In this document: positions 55,214 to 63,859 of the stretch, one piece after another
How positions within the stretch are numbered: position 1 is the first letter of the stretch
How the letters are laid out: every line of letters begins with the position of its first letter
Origin: Tabrizicola sp.
GTDB lineage: Bacteria > Pseudomonadota > Alphaproteobacteria > Rhodobacterales > Rhodobacteraceae
Reading direction: 5' to 3'
DNA length: 64,000 bases
NCBI RefSeq assembly: GCF_030694085.1
Contig: NZ_JAUXZE010000005.1
Location: 44,708 to 108,707 of the forward strand
The notes under the pieces: generated by a model
What the model was told of the DNA's origin: nothing
The model's input: the letters and a program-made list of their open reading frames with translations, nothing else
Database searches by the model: none
Program-made: the position numbers and the translations under genes

Positions 55214-55268
55214 ACCCAGACAAAAAGTCCAGGAAATTAGCCATTCTTCCCATGATTATGGCAGTTTC

Positions 55269-55279
55269 GGTATACTTTT
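55269..55279. promoter_or_regulatory. GGTATACTTTT box upstream of maeB
   Basis: Inverted partner of the box at 55200-55213. On the plus strand TATACT is also a plausible -10 for maeB. The pair may be GntR operators. Confidence 0.5.
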
Positions 55280-55414
55280 ATTGAACCAGGGGCCGGCACT
55301 TGCTTGCAAAGCCGAAAAGCCCTTGCGGGATTTCACTGATTTCCATAGGCCGCAAATGCAGGCATGGTGGCGCTGAAAGGCCGGGCCGGCACCGATACAA
55401 CCGGCTTCGGAACG

Positions 55415-55436
55415 GATGGTTCAACGTTAAACCATC
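55415..55436 (+). promoter_or_regulatory. Hairpin in the maeB leader
   Basis: GATGGTT ... AACCATC (7-bp arms) with an inner AACGTT, ending a few bases before the AGGAGGGG ribosome site of maeB. It could modulate translation. Confidence 0.4.
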
Positions 55437-55451
55437 TTCAGGAGGGGACTT

Positions 55452-57740
55452 ATGGACGACCGGCAGGACGAGGCGAAGCAGGCGGCACGGCAGGCGGCGC
55501 TGGACTATCACGAGTTTCCAAAGCCCGGAAAACTCGAGATCCGCGCCACGAAACCGCTTGCCAACGGCCGCGACCTTGCCCGCGCCTATTCCCCCGGTGT
55601 TGCCGAAGCCTGCCTGGAAATCAAGGCCGACCCCGCGACCGCTTCCCGCTACACGTCCAAAGGCAACCTCGTCGCCGTGATCTCGAACGGTACTGCCGTT
55701 CTGGGCCTTGGCAACATCGGTGCGCTTGCCTCGAAACCGGTGATGGAGGGCAAGGCCGTCCTCTTCAAGAAATTCGCCAACATCGACTGTTTCGACATCG
55801 AGGTGAACGAAGCCGATCCAGTCAAACTGGCCGACATCGTCTGCGCGCTGGAACCCACCTTCGGCGCGGTTAATCTTGAGGATATCAAGGCCCCCGACTG
55901 CTTCATCGTCGAAAAGCTGTGCCGTGAGCGGATGAACATCCCCGTTTTCCACGACGACCAGCACGGCACCGCCATCGTGGTCGGGGCCGCCGCCACCAAT
56001 GCGATGATCGTCGCGGGCAAGTCCTTCGACACGATAAAGGTCGTTTCCACTGGCGGGGGCGCGGCCGGCATCGCCTGCCTGGAAATGCTGGTGAAGCTGG
56101 GCGTCCGGCGCGAGAACGTCTGGCTCTGCGACCTTGAGGGCCTTGTCTACCACGGCCGGGCCGAACAGATGACTCAGCAGAAAGCGGCCTTTGCGCAAGG
56201 GCATAGGCCCGCCACCCTTGCAGACGTCATCACCGGGGCCGATCTTTTCCTCGGCCTTTCCGGCCCCGGCGTCCTGACGCCCGCGATGGTGCAGACGATG
56301 GCGCCTAACCCGATCATTTTCGCCCTCGCCAACCCCACGCCGGAAATCCTGCCCGACGACGCCCGCAAGGTCGCCCCCGGCGCGATCATCGCCACGGGCC
56401 GCTCGGACTTCCCGAACCAGGTCAACAACGTCCTCTGCTTCCCCTTCATCTTCCGGGGTGCCCTCGACGTCGGCGCGACCACGATCAACGACGCGATGGA
56501 GATTGCCTGCATCGAAGGCATCGCCGCCCTTGCCCGTGCAACCACGTCAGCCGAAGCCGCCGCCGCCTACCGGGGCGAGACCCTCAGCTTCGGCCCCGAC
56601 TACCTGATCCCGAAACCCTTCGATCCCCGCCTGATCGGCGTTGTCGCCAGTGCCGTCGCCAAGGCCGCAATGGAGACCGGCGTCGCCACCAGGCCGCTCG
56701 ACGACCTTGACGCCTACAAGCGGGGCCTTGACGGATCGGTCTTCAAGTCCGCCCTTCTCATGCGCCCGGTTTTCGAAGCCTCGAAGATGGCCGCACGCCG
56801 GATCGTCTTTGCCGAAGGCGAAGATGAACGTGTCCTCCGCGCTGCCAACGCAATGCTGGAGGAAACCAACGACCAGCCCATCCTGATCGGCCGCCCCGAG
56901 GTTGTCGAGGCTCGCTGCGAGCGTTTCGGTCTGCCGATCCGCCCGGGCCGCGACTTTCATCTGGTGAACCCGGAGAACGACCACCGCTACCGCGACTACT
57001 GGGGCACCTATCACGAACTGATGGCCCGCCGCGGCGTCACCCCCGACACCGCCCGCGCGGTGATGCGGACGAATACCACCGCCATCGCCGCGATCATGGT
57101 CCACCGCGAGGAAGCCGACAGCATGATCTGCGGCACCTTCGGCCAGTTCAACTGGCACCTCGGCTACGTCCGCCAGATCCTTGCCCGCAGCGGCCGGCAC
57201 CCCGTCGCGGCGCTCAGCCTCATGATCCTGGAGGACGGCCCCCTCTTCATCGCCGACACCCATGTCCACCCTGAACCAAGCCCGCAGCAGATCATGGAGA
57301 CGGTCATTGGCGCCGCCCGCCACGTCCGCCGCTTCGGTCTTGCCCCGAAGATTGCGCTTTGCACCCAGTCGCAGTTCGGCAACATGGACACTGCCAGCGC
57401 CCGCCGGATGCGCGACGCGCTGGAGATGCTGGACCAGCGCGAACCCGACTTTGCCTATGAGGGCGAGATGAACATTGACGCCGCCCTCGACCAGTCGATC
57501 CGCGACCGCCTTTTGCCGGGAAGCCGCTACGAAGGCGCGGCGAACGTGCTGGTCTTCGCCTCCAGTGAAGTCGCTTCGGGCGTCCGCAACATCCTGAAGG
57601 TCAAGGCCGGCGGGCTGGAGGTCGGCCCGATCCTGATGGGCATGGGCAACAAGGCCCACGTCGTCACCCCAGCGATCACCGCTCGCGGGTTGCTGAACAT
57701 GTCCGCCATCGCGGGGACCCCCGTGGCGCACTATGGCTAG
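55452..57740 (+). CDS. maeB: NADP-dependent malic enzyme (MaeB, with phosphotransacetylase-like domain)
   Basis: 762 aa. The malic domain (1-about 420) has SPGVAEACLEIK, FANIDCFDIEVNE and the NAD(P) site TGGGAAGIACLEMLV. The C-terminal PTA-like domain (about 430-762) begins VFEASKMAARRIVFAEGEDERVLRAA and includes LFIADTHVHPEPS. The fusion is typical of alphaproteobacterial MaeB, where the tail is regulatory (acetyl-CoA response). It makes NADPH and pyruvate from malate. AGGAGGGG precedes the ATG. prpE downstream suggests anaplerotic acetate/propionate metabolism nearby. Confidence 0.95.
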   Translation: MDDRQDEAKQAARQAALDYHEFPKPGKLEIRATKPLANGRDLARAYSPGVAEACLEIKADPATASRYTSKGNLVAVISNGTAVLGLGNIGALASKPVMEGKAVLFKKFANIDCFDIEVNEADPVKLADIVCALEPTFGAVNLEDIKAPDCFIVEKLCRERMNIPVFHDDQHGTAIVVGAAATNAMIVAGKSFDTIKVVSTGGGAAGIACLEMLVKLGVRRENVWLCDLEGLVYHGRAEQMTQQKAAFAQGHRPATLADVITGADLFLGLSGPGVLTPAMVQTMAPNPIIFALANPTPEILPDDARKVAPGAIIATGRSDFPNQVNNVLCFPFIFRGALDVGATTINDAMEIACIEGIAALARATTSAEAAAAYRGETLSFGPDYLIPKPFDPRLIGVVASAVAKAAMETGVATRPLDDLDAYKRGLDGSVFKSALLMRPVFEASKMAARRIVFAEGEDERVLRAANAMLEETNDQPILIGRPEVVEARCERFGLPIRPGRDFHLVNPENDHRYRDYWGTYHELMARRGVTPDTARAVMRTNTTAIAAIMVHREEADSMICGTFGQFNWHLGYVRQILARSGRHPVAALSLMILEDGPLFIADTHVHPEPSPQQIMETVIGAARHVRRFGLAPKIALCTQSQFGNMDTASARRMRDALEMLDQREPDFAYEGEMNIDAALDQSIRDRLLPGSRYEGAANVLVFASSEVASGVRNILKVKAGGLEVGPILMGMGNKAHVVTPAITARGLLNMSAIAGTPVAHYG

Positions 57741-57743
57741 CAT

Positions 57744-58691
57744 ATGATATCTGCAGACCCTCCGCGAAAATCGTCGCAAGAAGTCGAACTCGACCACCTT
57801 CTAGCGGAGGAGTTTGCATGCGATCCCGGCTTCATCATCAGATTCTTGGCTGCCTGTCAGCTTGATTCCGATCTAGGATCGGTGCGCAGAGTCGTTGCAG
57901 AGCCCAGCCTCGGAGGGAACGGCTTCGGTGATTTGTTAGTTGAGCTAGAGCGTGATGATCGTCGTGTGGCCCTGCTGATTGAAGACAAGATCACCGCCTC
58001 GCCCGCCGCAAGGCAAGCGGAACGGTATCGCGAATATGCAGCGATGCTGAAGGACGATGGCTGGGATCAGGTCCTCTGCGTTGTTGTTGCGCCGCAAGCA
58101 TGGCGCGGAGACCGGGATGGATATGACGCGCATCTTGCCTTGGAGGAGCTGTCAGGACTTCTGGAGTCTGCCGACCCAGGCCGGTTAGGCTGGCGTCGTG
58201 CCATCATAAATCGTGCGCTGCAAAAGCACCGGACATCAGGTGTGAAGCTGCCTGACTCGAGGGTGTTGGCATTCAAGACTGCCTATCTTGAGACTGCAAA
58301 CGACTGGGCGTCACGTAACAAAGTCCCCCTTTTGTTCCCTGTCCTCAAGACAGCCTATTACGACGGCGACTCCTGGGTTGAACCCATCCTGCACCCTGCA
58401 TTGCCGCAGCGGTGCAAGATACGCCACCGCTGTTGGACTTCTGTCCGGACAGGGACCGGGCTTGTAGATTTGATTGTGCTCGGTGCGACCCCGGAGGAAG
58501 CCGCACTGTTGACGGGAAAGCGCGCGAGCGACTCGCTCGTATCGTCGTTCTCCGGCGGCAAGGGCATCTCCGTTTCGTTGCCCGTAGCTGAGCTACGACC
58601 GACATCGACTTTCCACGTCGAAACCTTAGAGGAATCGTTGCGCAAAATGGTTAGCTTGGTTGACTGGTTTGTGAGCATGAATATCGGCTAA
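57744..58691 (+). CDS. PD-(D/E)XK nuclease-superfamily protein
   Basis: 315 aa. The catalytic pattern G-D63 ... E80-D-K82 followed by Q91-x3-Y95 fits the PD-(D/E)XK nuclease fold (RecB/Cas4-like with QxxxY). The C-terminal half (160-315) has no recognised family; it ends VETLEESLRKMVSLVDWFV. It starts three bases after maeB without an obvious ribosome site. GC content and codon use are visibly lower than in maeB and prpE, suggesting insertion. It may be a defence or DNA-repair nuclease; no methylase or other defence gene is adjacent. Confidence 0.7.
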   Translation: MISADPPRKSSQEVELDHLLAEEFACDPGFIIRFLAACQLDSDLGSVRRVVAEPSLGGNGFGDLLVELERDDRRVALLIEDKITASPAARQAERYREYAAMLKDDGWDQVLCVVVAPQAWRGDRDGYDAHLALEELSGLLESADPGRLGWRRAIINRALQKHRTSGVKLPDSRVLAFKTAYLETANDWASRNKVPLLFPVLKTAYYDGDSWVEPILHPALPQRCKIRHRCWTSVRTGTGLVDLIVLGATPEEAALLTGKRASDSLVSSFSGGKGISVSLPVAELRPTSTFHVETLEESLRKMVSLVDWFVSMNIG

Positions 58692-58716
58692 TTGGTTGGC
58701 GCTACCAAGCGTCGAC

Positions 58717-58724
58717 TTTGCAAA
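58717..58724. promoter_or_regulatory. TTTGCAAA box 1 upstream of prpE
   Basis: Perfect TTTGCAAA within ACTTTGCAAA, 172 bp upstream of the prpE ATG. ScfR/PccR/RamB-family regulators of short-chain acyl-CoA metabolism use TTTGCAAA elements. Confidence 0.6.
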
Positions 58725-58765
58725 GCTTATCGCTACATACTGGGCAGGATTTGGAATCCGCCTAC

Positions 58766-58773
58766 TTTGCAAA
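58766..58773. promoter_or_regulatory. TTTGCAAA box 2 upstream of prpE
   Basis: Second ACTTTGCAAA, 49 bp downstream of box 1. A related half (TCTGCAAA then TTTG, 58798-58809) follows closer to the gene. Confidence 0.6.
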
Positions 58774-58895
58774 CTATCCACGGTCTGCACCAAGAATTCT
58801 GCAAATTTGTCGCATCGCGCTACCGGTAACACCGTTGCGCGAAGGGCATCCCTTCGCATACCACCGCGTCAGAGCATCAGCGGGGGGAGATCGCG

Positions 58896-60782
58896 ATGAG
58901 CTACGCACAGGTCTACGGTCAGTGGCAGCAGGATCCCGATGGGTTCTGGCTTTCCGCCGCCGGGGGAATCGACTGGGTGAAAAGGCCCTCGAAGGCGCTG
59001 GATGACAGCCGCGCGCCGCTCTACGAATGGTTCACCGACGCCCAGGTCAACACCTGCTGGAACGCCGTCGACCGCCACGTCATCGCCGGTCGCGGCAAGC
59101 AGCCCGCCATCATCCACGACAGCCCCGTCACCGGCACCAAACACGTCATCACCTATGCCGAACTGCAGGACCGCGTCTCCCGCCTCGCCGGGGCGCTCAA
59201 GGCCAAGGGCATCTGCAAGGGCGACCGCGTCATCATCTACATGCCGATGGTCCCCGAGGCGCTGGAGGCGATGCTCGCCTGTGCCCGCCTTGGCGCGATC
59301 CACTCCGTCGTCTTCGGCGGCTTCGCGGCGCACGAACTCGCCGTCCGCATCGACGACTGCGCGCCGAAGGCGATCATCGCGGCAAGCTGCGGGATCGAAC
59401 CCTCCCGTGTCGTCCACTACAAACCGCTCCTCGATAGCGCCATCGAGCAGGCGACCCACAAGCCCGACTTCTGCGTGATCTTCCAGCGTGAGCAGGAGGT
59501 CGCCAAGCTGACCGAAGGCCGCGACCACGCCTGGCACGAGTTCCAGTATGGCGTGGAACCCGTCGACTGCACCCCGGTCGAGGGCAACCACCCGGCCTAT
59601 ATCCTCTATACCTCCGGCACCACCGGCGCGCCCAAGGGTGTCGTCCGTCCCACCGCCGGGCACCTCGTCGCGCTCAACTGGACCATGCGCGCGATCTACA
59701 ACTGCGGCGCGGGCGACGTGTTCTGGGCCGCCAGTGACGTGGGCTGGGTCGTCGGCCACAGCTACATCTGCTACGCCCCTCTCATCGCGGGCTGCACCAC
59801 TGTCGTCTACGAAGGCAAACCCGTCGGCACCCCCGACGCCGCCGCCTTCTGGCGCGTGATCAACGAACACAAGGTGCGCAGCTTCTTCACCGCCCCGACC
59901 GCCCTTCGCGCCATCAAGCGCGACGACCCGGACGGCAAGCTGGTGCCGAAACTTCCCACACTCCAGGCGCTCTACCTGGCCGGAGAACGTGCCGACCCCG
60001 ACACGATCCACTGGGCGCAGAACCACCTGAAAGTCCCGGTCATCGACCACTGGTGGCAGACCGAAACCGGCTATGCCATCGCCGCGAACCCGCTGGGGAT
60101 CGAACACCTGCCGGTCAAGATCGGCTCGCCTTCCGTGCCGATGCCCGGCTTCGATGTGCAGGTCCTCGACGAAGGCGGCCACCCGGTCAGCCCTGGCACC
60201 CTTGGCGCCATCGCGATCAAGCTGCCCCTGCCCCCCGGCACACTGCCGACGCTGTGGAACGCCGAGGATCGCTTCCGCAAAAGCTACCTCAACCACTTCC
60301 CCGGCTACTACGAGACCGGCGACGCGGGCTATATCGACGCCGACGGCTACCTCTACATCATGGCTCGAACCGATGACGTCATCAACGTGGCCGGCCACCG
60401 CCTGTCCACCGGCGCGATGGAGGAGGTTCTGGCCGCCCACAAGGACGTCGCCGAATGTGCCGTGATCGGCGTGGCCGACGACCTGAAGGGCCAGTCGCCG
60501 CTGGGATTCCTCTGTCTCAACAAAGGGTCGAACCGCCCGCATGACGAGGTGGTCAAGGAATGTGTCAAGCTGGTCCGCGACCAGATCGGCCCCGTGGCGG
60601 ATTTCAAGCGCGCCGTCGTGGTGGACCGCCTGCCGAAAACCCGCTCGGGCAAGATCCTGCGCGGCACGATGGTCAAGATCGCCGACGGCCAACCCTGGAA
60701 GATGCCCGCCACCATCGACGATCCGGCCATCCTGGACGAGATTACCACGGCGCTGCAAAGCCTCGGCCTCGCCAAGGGCTGA
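58896..60782 (+). CDS. prpE: Propionate--CoA ligase (propionyl-CoA synthetase)
   Basis: 628 aa adenylate-forming enzyme that activates propionate (or acetate) to the CoA ester. A3 core YILYTSGTTGAPKGVVRPTAGHLVAL, A5 WWQTETGYA, A7 YYETGDAGYIDADGY, and the C-terminal catalytic K in RLPKTRSGKILRGTM. The VVRPTAGH stretch and VALNWTMRAIYNC fit PrpE better than Acs. Upstream TTTGCAAA boxes match short-chain acyl-CoA regulation. A large palindrome lies after the gene. Confidence 0.9.
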   Translation: MSYAQVYGQWQQDPDGFWLSAAGGIDWVKRPSKALDDSRAPLYEWFTDAQVNTCWNAVDRHVIAGRGKQPAIIHDSPVTGTKHVITYAELQDRVSRLAGALKAKGICKGDRVIIYMPMVPEALEAMLACARLGAIHSVVFGGFAAHELAVRIDDCAPKAIIAASCGIEPSRVVHYKPLLDSAIEQATHKPDFCVIFQREQEVAKLTEGRDHAWHEFQYGVEPVDCTPVEGNHPAYILYTSGTTGAPKGVVRPTAGHLVALNWTMRAIYNCGAGDVFWAASDVGWVVGHSYICYAPLIAGCTTVVYEGKPVGTPDAAAFWRVINEHKVRSFFTAPTALRAIKRDDPDGKLVPKLPTLQALYLAGERADPDTIHWAQNHLKVPVIDHWWQTETGYAIAANPLGIEHLPVKIGSPSVPMPGFDVQVLDEGGHPVSPGTLGAIAIKLPLPPGTLPTLWNAEDRFRKSYLNHFPGYYETGDAGYIDADGYLYIMARTDDVINVAGHRLSTGAMEEVLAAHKDVAECAVIGVADDLKGQSPLGFLCLNKGSNRPHDEVVKECVKLVRDQIGPVADFKRAVVVDRLPKTRSGKILRGTMVKIADGQPWKMPATIDDPAILDEITTALQSLGLAKG

Positions 60783-60812
60783 CGCGACACTGGACAGGCC
60801 GCGCGCGCTGAG

Positions 60813-60839
60813 GCAATCTTTGCATTATGCAAAGATTGC
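60813..60839. promoter_or_regulatory. 27-bp palindrome between prpE and the Hpt gene
   Basis: Perfect 12-bp arms (GCAATCTTTGCA, spacer TTA, TGCAAAGATTGC). It holds two inverted TTTGCA halves like the boxes upstream of prpE. No U-run follows, so operator use is at least as likely as termination. Confidence 0.6.
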
Positions 60840-60855
60840 TGTCAGCCTGCACCGC

Positions 60856-61389
60856 ATGACCCGTCCCGATTCGACCACAGCGGACCCCCGCGCCGGGGCC
60901 CTTGTCGCCTTGCGCCAGGCAATCCAGGCGTTGCATCCGCACCTGACCACGTCCGACGATCAGGCCGACCTCGCCCTGATCGAGGAAGCCGCCAATCGCC
61001 TTGCGCAGCCCCGCGAAACCGTCGCCCTTGGCATTACCGATTTCGACCCGACCCGGCTGGCCCATCTTCTGCAAATCACCGGCCCTTCCCTTGGCCCCGA
61101 GCTGCTGGCCCGCCTGACCGAAGACCTGACCACCACTCAGGAGACCCTTGCCACGGGGGCCCGGACCGCCGACTGGAAGCGCCTGCGCGAAGGCAGCCAT
61201 GTGCTGATCTCGCTTTCCGGGTCGGTGGGCGCGCTCTCGCTTCAGGCGATGTCGGAAAACCTGAACGCCCTCGCCCATGCCCAGAACCGCGACGCCCTGG
61301 TCGCCCTGATGCCGCCGCTGGAGGCCGAGCTTTCCGCCCTGATCCGCCTGATCAGCGCCACCCGCGTCCCGACCGGGAGTGCCGAATGA
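60856..61389 (+). CDS. Hpt-domain phosphotransfer protein
   Basis: 177 aa. The helical C-terminal half has the Hpt pattern KRLREGSHVLISLSGSVGALSLQAMSENLNALAHA with the phospho-accepting H115; the usual Lys after the His is Ser here. The N-terminal 60 residues are a less conserved helical part. Its stop overlaps the start of the sigma-54 regulator (ATGA, 61386-61389), so the two form a phosphorelay, in the manner of LuxU-LuxO. The start ATG is at 60856. Confidence 0.83.
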   Translation: MTRPDSTTADPRAGALVALRQAIQALHPHLTTSDDQADLALIEEAANRLAQPRETVALGITDFDPTRLAHLLQITGPSLGPELLARLTEDLTTTQETLATGARTADWKRLREGSHVLISLSGSVGALSLQAMSENLNALAHAQNRDALVALMPPLEAELSALIRLISATRVPTGSAE

Positions 61390-62822
61390 AGTCTTCCGCC
61401 CCACTCTCGCGCCCCGCCGTTCTTCTGGTCGAGGACACGCTGTCGCTGCAGATGGTCTATCGGTCGATCCTTGCCACCTCTGGCCACCGCGTCGCCGTCG
61501 CCGCCACCGCTGCCGAGGGGCTCGACCAGTTCCGCACCCACCGGCCGATGGTCGTGCTCTTGGACCTGATGCTGCCCGACCGCGACGGGCTGGAGGTGAT
61601 GCAGGAAATCCAGTCGATCCAGCCCGAAACACGCGTCATCGCCATCACTGCCAACGGCTCGGTCAACCGCGCGGTCGAGGCGATGCGGGCCGGGGCGCAT
61701 GACTTCCTGGTCAAACCCTTCGACGAGGGGCGGCTCTTGTCCGCCGTGCAGAATGCGCTGTCCGAGGCTGGCCCGCGCGACGCGGTGAAACCCGCCGATC
61801 CCAGCGCCTCGGCCACCCGCAGCCGGGACGCAAGCCAGATCGCCGACGGGTCGGGCTTCATCGGTTCGTCCGAGGCGATGAACCGCATCCACGGCACGAT
61901 CAATTCCGTCGCGCGCTCGATGGCCACCGTCTTCATCACCGGCGAAAGCGGAACCGGGAAAGAGCTTTGCGCGCTGGCCGTCCACGCCAATTCCAATCGC
62001 GCCGCAGGCCCGTTCATCGCGCTGAACTGCGGGGCCATCCCGCAGGATCTGCTGGAATCGGAAGTCTTCGGCCATATGAAGGGCAGCTTCACCGGCGCGA
62101 TTTCCGACAAGCAGGGCGCGGCCACGGCAGCGGACGGCGGGACGCTGTTCCTGGACGAGATCTGCGAAATGGCCCCGGCCTTGCAAACCAAGCTCCTGCG
62201 CTTTCTGCAGACCTCCACCGTCCAGCCCGTCGGCGCAACGCGTCCCCGCAAGGTCAATGTCCGCATCGTCTGCGCAACCAATCGCGATCCACTCGACGCC
62301 GTCCGCCGCGGCCACTTCCGCGAAGACCTGTACTACCGCCTCTACGTCGTGCCGATCCACATGCCTCCCCTGCGCGACCGCGGCCAGGACATCCTGGAAA
62401 TCGCCGAAGCCGCCCTGTCTCGCTTTGCCCAGGAAGAGGGGCGCGAGTTCCACGGTCTCGACCCTGTGGTGCGCAACTTGATGCTCTCGCTCCCCTGGCC
62501 CGGCAACGTCCGCCAGTTGCTGAACGTCATGCGCAACGTCGTTGTCCTGAACGCCGGCGGCTGGGTCACGCCCGACATGCTGCCCCCCGGCCTTGCCGAC
62601 GAAAGCCGCCCGGCCGATCCGCAGCCCCTGGCCCTTGCCACGCCCGAGGCCTTCACGTCCGACAGCCTTCTGGGTCTGCCGCTCGCCGAAGCCGAGCGCC
62701 GGCTGATCGAAGCGACCCTTGCGCTGCATGGCGGGTCGATCCCCAAGGCCGCGCGGGTGCTGGACGTCTCGCCCTCCACTCTTTACCGCAAGATCGAGGC
62801 GTGGAACGCCCGCGCCAGCTGA
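61386..62822 (+). CDS. Sigma-54-dependent response regulator (NtrC/LuxO type)
   Basis: 478 aa. Receiver with E16/D17, phospho-acceptor D60 and K110. AAA+ domain with Walker A GESGTGKE (186-193), sigma-54 loop GSFTGA (233-238, Ser replacing the usual Ala of GAFTGA), Walker B TLFLDE (to E258), and the NVRQLLNVMRNVVVL sensor region. A C-terminal Fis-type HTH (SIPKAARVLDVSPSTLYRKIEAW). Fed by the preceding Hpt protein, the arrangement resembles LuxO control of small RNAs or cyclic-di-GMP genes; the target is unknown. Confidence 0.92.
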   Translation: MKSSAPLSRPAVLLVEDTLSLQMVYRSILATSGHRVAVAATAAEGLDQFRTHRPMVVLLDLMLPDRDGLEVMQEIQSIQPETRVIAITANGSVNRAVEAMRAGAHDFLVKPFDEGRLLSAVQNALSEAGPRDAVKPADPSASATRSRDASQIADGSGFIGSSEAMNRIHGTINSVARSMATVFITGESGTGKELCALAVHANSNRAAGPFIALNCGAIPQDLLESEVFGHMKGSFTGAISDKQGAATAADGGTLFLDEICEMAPALQTKLLRFLQTSTVQPVGATRPRKVNVRIVCATNRDPLDAVRRGHFREDLYYRLYVVPIHMPPLRDRGQDILEIAEAALSRFAQEEGREFHGLDPVVRNLMLSLPWPGNVRQLLNVMRNVVVLNAGGWVTPDMLPPGLADESRPADPQPLALATPEAFTSDSLLGLPLAEAERRLIEATLALHGGSIPKAARVLDVSPSTLYRKIEAWNARAS

Positions 62823-62825
62823 CCG

Positions 62826-62888
62826 CTCCTCGATGCCTTCGTCACGCGTCGCTGCCATAGCGACGAGAAGACGCAGTCGCACGAGGAG
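62826..62888. repeat. CGACGAG-type hairpin repeat, copy 3
   Basis: Right arm at 62861-62888 is one base different from the right arm of copy 2 (53446-53473). The left arm (62826-62853) is an imperfect match. It fills the gap between the convergent stops of the sigma-54 regulator and nadK. Confidence 0.75.
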
Positions 62889-62895
62889 CTGCCCG

Positions 62896-63660
62896 TCAGA
62901 CGAACTGCTCGCCGATCAGCCGCTCCTCAAGACCATGCCCGGGGTCGAACAGCAACCTGTGGCTCACCGACTGGTCCGACCGCACCTCGACGCTGGTCAC
63001 ATCGCGCACCGAGGACCGGCTGTCCGCATCCGCCATCACCGGCCGCTTCTCCGCTTCGATCACGTCGAACCGCACCACCGCCGACCGCGGCAGCAGCGCC
63101 CCCCGCCAGCGCCGCGGACGGAAGGCCGACATCGCCGTCAGCGCCAGCACGTCCGACCCGATGGGCAGAATCGGGCCGTGGGCCGAATAGTTGTAGGCCG
63201 TCGACCCCGCAGGCGTCGCCACCAGCGCCCCGTCGCAGACCAGCTCCTCCATCCGCACCCGCCCATCGATGCTGACCCGCAGCTTCGCCGCTTGCGGCCC
63301 CTGGCGCAGCAACGAGACCTCGTTGATCGCCGAAGCCTCGGTCACCTTTCCCTTGGCATTCTCCGCCCGCATCACCAGTGGGTTGATCAGCGTTTCTTCC
63401 GCCGCCGCCAGCCGCGCGGGCAGGTCCTCCAGCGCATAGGCGTTCATCAGAAAACCGATGGTGCCGCAGTTCATCCCATAGACCGGCAGCCGCTGCCCAT
63501 GCGCCGCATGCAGGGTCTGCAGCATGAACCCGTCGCCACCCAAGGCCACGATCACCTCGGCCCGCCGCCCATCCGCCTGCCCATAGGCCGCCGTCAGCGC
63601 CTGAAACGCCGCCGCCGCCGCCGGAGCCTTCGAGGCCGTGAACCGGATCCGCTGTGTCAT
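62896..63660 (-). CDS. nadK: NAD kinase
   Basis: 254 aa. GGDGFML (41-47) is the nucleotide-binding loop, [12 protein letters not shown] follows, and [18 protein letters not shown] is the NAD-kinase signature. It makes NADP+ in the cytoplasm. The ATG at 63660 lies 39 bases inside a longer reading frame. It is divergent from glyA. Confidence 0.94.
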   Translation of the reverse strand: MTQRIRFTASKAPAAAAAFQALTAAYGQADGRRAEVIVALGGDGFMLQTLHAAHGQRLPVYGMNCGTIGFLMNAYALEDLPARLAAAEETLINPLVMRAENAKGKVTEASAINEVSLLRQGPQAAKLRVSIDGRVRMEELVCDGALVATPAGSTAYNYSAHGPILPIGSDVLALTAMSAFRPRRWRGALLPRSAVVRFDVIEAEKRPVMADADSRSSVRDVTSVEVRSDQSVSHRLLFDPGHGLEERLIGEQFV

Positions 63661-63859
63661 GTCTGGGGGTCCCCTTTGCGCCAGTCTTGGCCGGGTCACC
63701 CCGCAAACTCAAGCCCGCACCGGGGTTTCCTTTTGGCGGCACCGGTTTCCGCCACGTCGCTTTATTTCGCCCCGGTCCCGGAACACGTCGCTTTCCTGCC
63801 TTTCCCGGTGACCGCGACTGCTCTACATAGCCGCAAACTCCATGCATGAGGGCAGAACG

